64,000 bases of DNA from Butyrivibrio sp. INlla14. Lineage in GTDB: Bacteria > Bacillota > Clostridia > Lachnospirales > Lachnospiraceae. The position numbers were made by a program, and so were the translations under genes. Of the stretch, positions 62,296 through 64,000 are shown piece by piece. The notes below the pieces were generated by a model. It searched no databases and had not been told where the DNA came from. It saw only the letters and a list, made by a program, of their open reading frames with translations. Location: positions 62,001 to 126,000 of the forward strand of contig NZ_FMVS01000003.1 in the NCBI RefSeq assembly GCF_900102515.1, given 5' to 3'. The stretch's first letter is position 1. Each line of letters opens with the position of its first letter.

Positions 62296-63104
62296 CGTTT
62301 CTCACCCTTTACAAATTCATAAACTTTCTCTGACCAGCTCCAGATATCCTTGCAATCATTATCAAGATAGAATGTCTTACTCTTTAATTCTTGTGGAATA
62401 ATTGATTCAAATGACGTTCTCTCCCCTGATGGAATGATAATTGTATCCACCCAATCTGATAGTTTTACCTCATCTTTAACCTTCAATGGAAGTACGCCTT
62501 CAAAAGTAACATTTGGATGATTTTTAATCTTTTCATAGCGAAAGAAAAAACGTACTCCAGGAGTAAAATTTTCGCTTAGGTCTTTTTCCGTAGGGAATCG
62601 TTTCAGTTTTCTTTCCATAACCAATCTATCACCAGCTTGACAATTCCCCCATGCAAACATCACATAATCAAAGAAGTCTTCTGGATCATTAGCTGCGTTT
62701 CGATTTTCTGCTTTTAAAACTGATGCAGGTACTTTTCTCCATTTAGTAGGAGCCTGCAATGCACCACACTTAAAAATACTTATAGCATTTTCGATTGGTG
62801 CAGTATGGCAAACATAATCTGTCATGCAGCCCTTATATTTAGGACATGCTACGCACTCGGTTATTTTCTCTGGAACAGTTACTCGTTTACCAGAATCATA
62901 TATTTTCCTATATTCTTCAATCTTTTTTAAGATATTATCATCAGCTTCTACAGAACAAGCCCTGTCATTTTGTTTTTCGTAATTTATGAAATCATATACT
63001 GTCTGGATTTCCCATTCTGTAATATTAGGGTATTCTGAAAGCTTTTTGTAAAATACTCCATCCCAGCATTCGGTACATTCATATTCACCTATCTTGATTA
63101 TCAT
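62292..63104 (-). CDS. Cysteine-rich unknown protein of the element
   Basis: A 270-residue protein. The N-terminal third carries ECTECWDG and CVACPKYKGCMTDYVC, cysteine pairs suggesting a metal site. The C-terminal part begins CHTAPIENAISIFKCGAL and continues FDYVMFAWGNCQAGD and GVRFFFRYEKI. The H-T-x-IENxxxIxxxG start faintly recalls DarT-type ADP-ribosyltransferases, but this is a weak impression and no catalytic Glu can be assigned. Proteins like this occur in other gut Firmicutes without known function. It starts 16 bases after the reductase gene and overlaps the S66 gene, so it belongs to a five-gene run. Confidence 0.6.
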   Translation of the reverse strand: MIIKIGEYECTECWDGVFYKKLSEYPNITEWEIQTVYDFINYEKQNDRACSVEADDNILKKIEEYRKIYDSGKRVTVPEKITECVACPKYKGCMTDYVCHTAPIENAISIFKCGALQAPTKWRKVPASVLKAENRNAANDPEDFFDYVMFAWGNCQAGDRLVMERKLKRFPTEKDLSENFTPGVRFFFRYEKIKNHPNVTFEGVLPLKVKDEVKLSDWVDTIIIPSGERTSFESIIPQELKSKTFYLDNDCKDIWSWSEKVYEFVKGEKR

Positions 63105-63119
63105 TTATAGCCACCATTT

Positions 63120-63803
63120 CTATGAAACCACTTTATATTTTAACCGTACATAAGACTTTTCCAACACTTCACAACTAATAAGACTCAATACACCGAGCTT
63201 GTTAAGATCATTTTCACTAAGTATAGAGCTACCATCAATAAGGGTACTTGTGTTTTTACCACCTATTAGTACAGGCGCAACTACAATATCAACATAATCG
63301 AACAACTTTTCACGAAGGAACATTCCATTCAGTGTTCCACCACTTTGGATCGTGATTCTTTCGCAGCCATACTTTTCTTTCAACTCTGCAAGAGCATCTT
63401 CAAGAGAAAGAGATTCCTGAGCTATAATATGTAGATTATCCTCATTTACATTGTAAGCAGGATGATTTTTATTCGTTGTTATCAAAACAAACTCTTTTGA
63501 TTTTGCACAAAAATATCTCACACCATGCTCTGTCAAATGACTGTTATCTAATAGTACAAAAGATACCGGTGTCTTTTCTGGAAAAGGCTTTTCATTTACA
63601 CCCATCTTTGCTTGTACACGTCCGGTATTAAATGACCACAAGTCTGTTGTCTGCTCAATATCATAATACTGCTGTAGACCTTCCTTCAATCCTTCAATAT
63701 TTGGAAAATCTTTATCAACATCCAAGGTATCTGATGCACCGGGGCTTATCTTTCCATCTACAGACATAAGCATAAAAAGAGTTGTAATTGGTCTATCGCC
63801 CAT
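63120..63803 (-). CDS. RibD C-terminal-type (DHFR-like) reductase
   Basis: A 227-residue protein of the RibD C-terminal/dihydrofolate reductase-like fold: TTLFMLMSVDGKIS at the start, YDIEQTTDLWSFNTGR, ITIQSGGTLNGMFLREKLFDYVDIVVAPVLIGG near the end (NADPH and pterin-like pocket). Similar stand-alone proteins reduce pyrimidine or folate-like compounds; the riboflavin pathway genes are absent here, so substrate is unknown. ATG 63803 follows AAAGGAATT; the TTG three bases before is less likely. Confidence 0.88.
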   Translation of the reverse strand: MGDRPITTLFMLMSVDGKISPGASDTLDVDKDFPNIEGLKEGLQQYYDIEQTTDLWSFNTGRVQAKMGVNEKPFPEKTPVSFVLLDNSHLTEHGVRYFCAKSKEFVLITTNKNHPAYNVNEDNLHIIAQESLSLEDALAELKEKYGCERITIQSGGTLNGMFLREKLFDYVDIVVAPVLIGGKNTSTLIDGSSILSENDLNKLGVLSLISCEVLEKSYVRLKYKVVS

Positions 63804-63843
63804 CAAATAATTCCTTTCAAGTTATTTTTGTTGTTAAGTTCTT

Positions 63844-63999
63844 TTATATTTCCTCAGTATACTTGAGTCGGTACATACCTTTTCCTTTACCGGTAAGTGC
63901 GACTACTACTTCCATATCCTTAAGCTTTAAAATTAAATTTCTAGCCGTTCTTTCTGAGCATTCGACAGTTTTCATTACATAAGTCGTTCCAAAAACCTG
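63844..63999 (-). CDS. C-terminal winged-helix segment of a regulator, partial
   Basis: A reading frame enters from beyond the window's right edge and ends at TAA 63844, giving 51 residues. They include VECSERTARNLILKLKDM followed by ALTGKGKGMYRLKY, a helix-turn-helix plus wing of the kind ending many AlbA/Fic-associated or DeoR-like proteins. It is probably the regulator of the gene run to its left, but the rest of the protein is not visible. The 40-base gap to the reductase start holds only its ribosome-binding site. Confidence 0.7.
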   Translation of the reverse strand, partial: QVFGTTYVMKTVECSERTARNLILKLKDMEVVVALTGKGKGMYRLKYTEEI

Positions 64000-64000
64000 A

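Overview
The window looks like chromosome from an anaerobic, low-to-mid G+C Firmicute of the family Lachnospiraceae, closest in style to Butyrivibrio/Pseudobutyrivibrio. Pointers are the oxygen-sensitive class III ribonucleotide reductase pair (nrdD/nrdG), a flavodiiron protein, an archaeal-type ProS behind a proline T-box, the rqcP-divIC-tilS-hpt-ftsH cluster, and many secreted or lipid-anchored plant-glycan enzymes (GH13, GH30, GH43, CE2, DUF5722). This placement is inference from gene content; no rRNA gene is present.

Region by region. 1-1,256: the end of a small membrane protein gene, then about 900 bases without a clear gene that hold two unusual repeat structures (a mirror-arranged interrupted palindrome and an array of evenly spaced, alternately oriented heptamers), then tRNA-Pro(CGG). 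1.26-10.4 kb: a CbbX/SpoVK-like AAA+ ATPase overlapping a secreted DUF5722 protein, a flavodiiron protein, a hybrid histidine kinase paired with a solute-binding lipoprotein, and a flavin-reductase-like protein. 10.4-14.1 kb: greA, class II fba, and a GH13 maltodextrin-type hydrolase with a terminator-like hairpin in its leader. 14.3-21.8 kb: ftsH, hpt, tilS, divIC, rqcP, a PEGA-domain lipid/cell-surface protein and cca, all on the minus strand. 21.9-25.3 kb: two overlapping plus-strand GGDEF paralogues. 25.4-28.9 kb: proS with its T-box, an acidic coiled-coil protein, and a compact locus that looks like a type I toxin-antitoxin pair. 29.2-43.2 kb: a KDG-type sugar kinase, nrdG, nrdD with tandem NrdR-like boxes, murI, a SH3b membrane protein, trxA, trmB, a D,D-carboxypeptidase, a DEDDh exonuclease, a glutathione-peroxidase-family protein, ylmH and a clostripain-family protease.

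43.4-59.2 kb is a glycan-utilisation locus. A 2,216-residue secreted enzyme combines a GH30 galactanase-like domain, a GH43 (subfamily 24-like) domain, several binding modules and a choline-binding-type repeat tail. It sits beside a LacI regulator, a second GH30 enzyme as a lipoprotein, an Fe-S aldo/keto reductase and a CE2-like esterase. Together these suggest breakdown of type II (arabino)galactan outside the cell.

59.3-64.0 kb looks like the left end of an integrated element. A 42-base fragment of the 3' half of a tRNA-Arg(CCT) gene, flanked by three ACTCACTCA-type repeats, marks the likely attachment site. To its right lie accessory genes (GNAT acetyltransferase, adenosine-deaminase-like hydrolase, S66 carboxypeptidase, a cysteine-rich unknown, a RibD-like reductase, and the end of a winged-helix protein). 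On its left is a strong terminator, probably that of the original tRNA gene.
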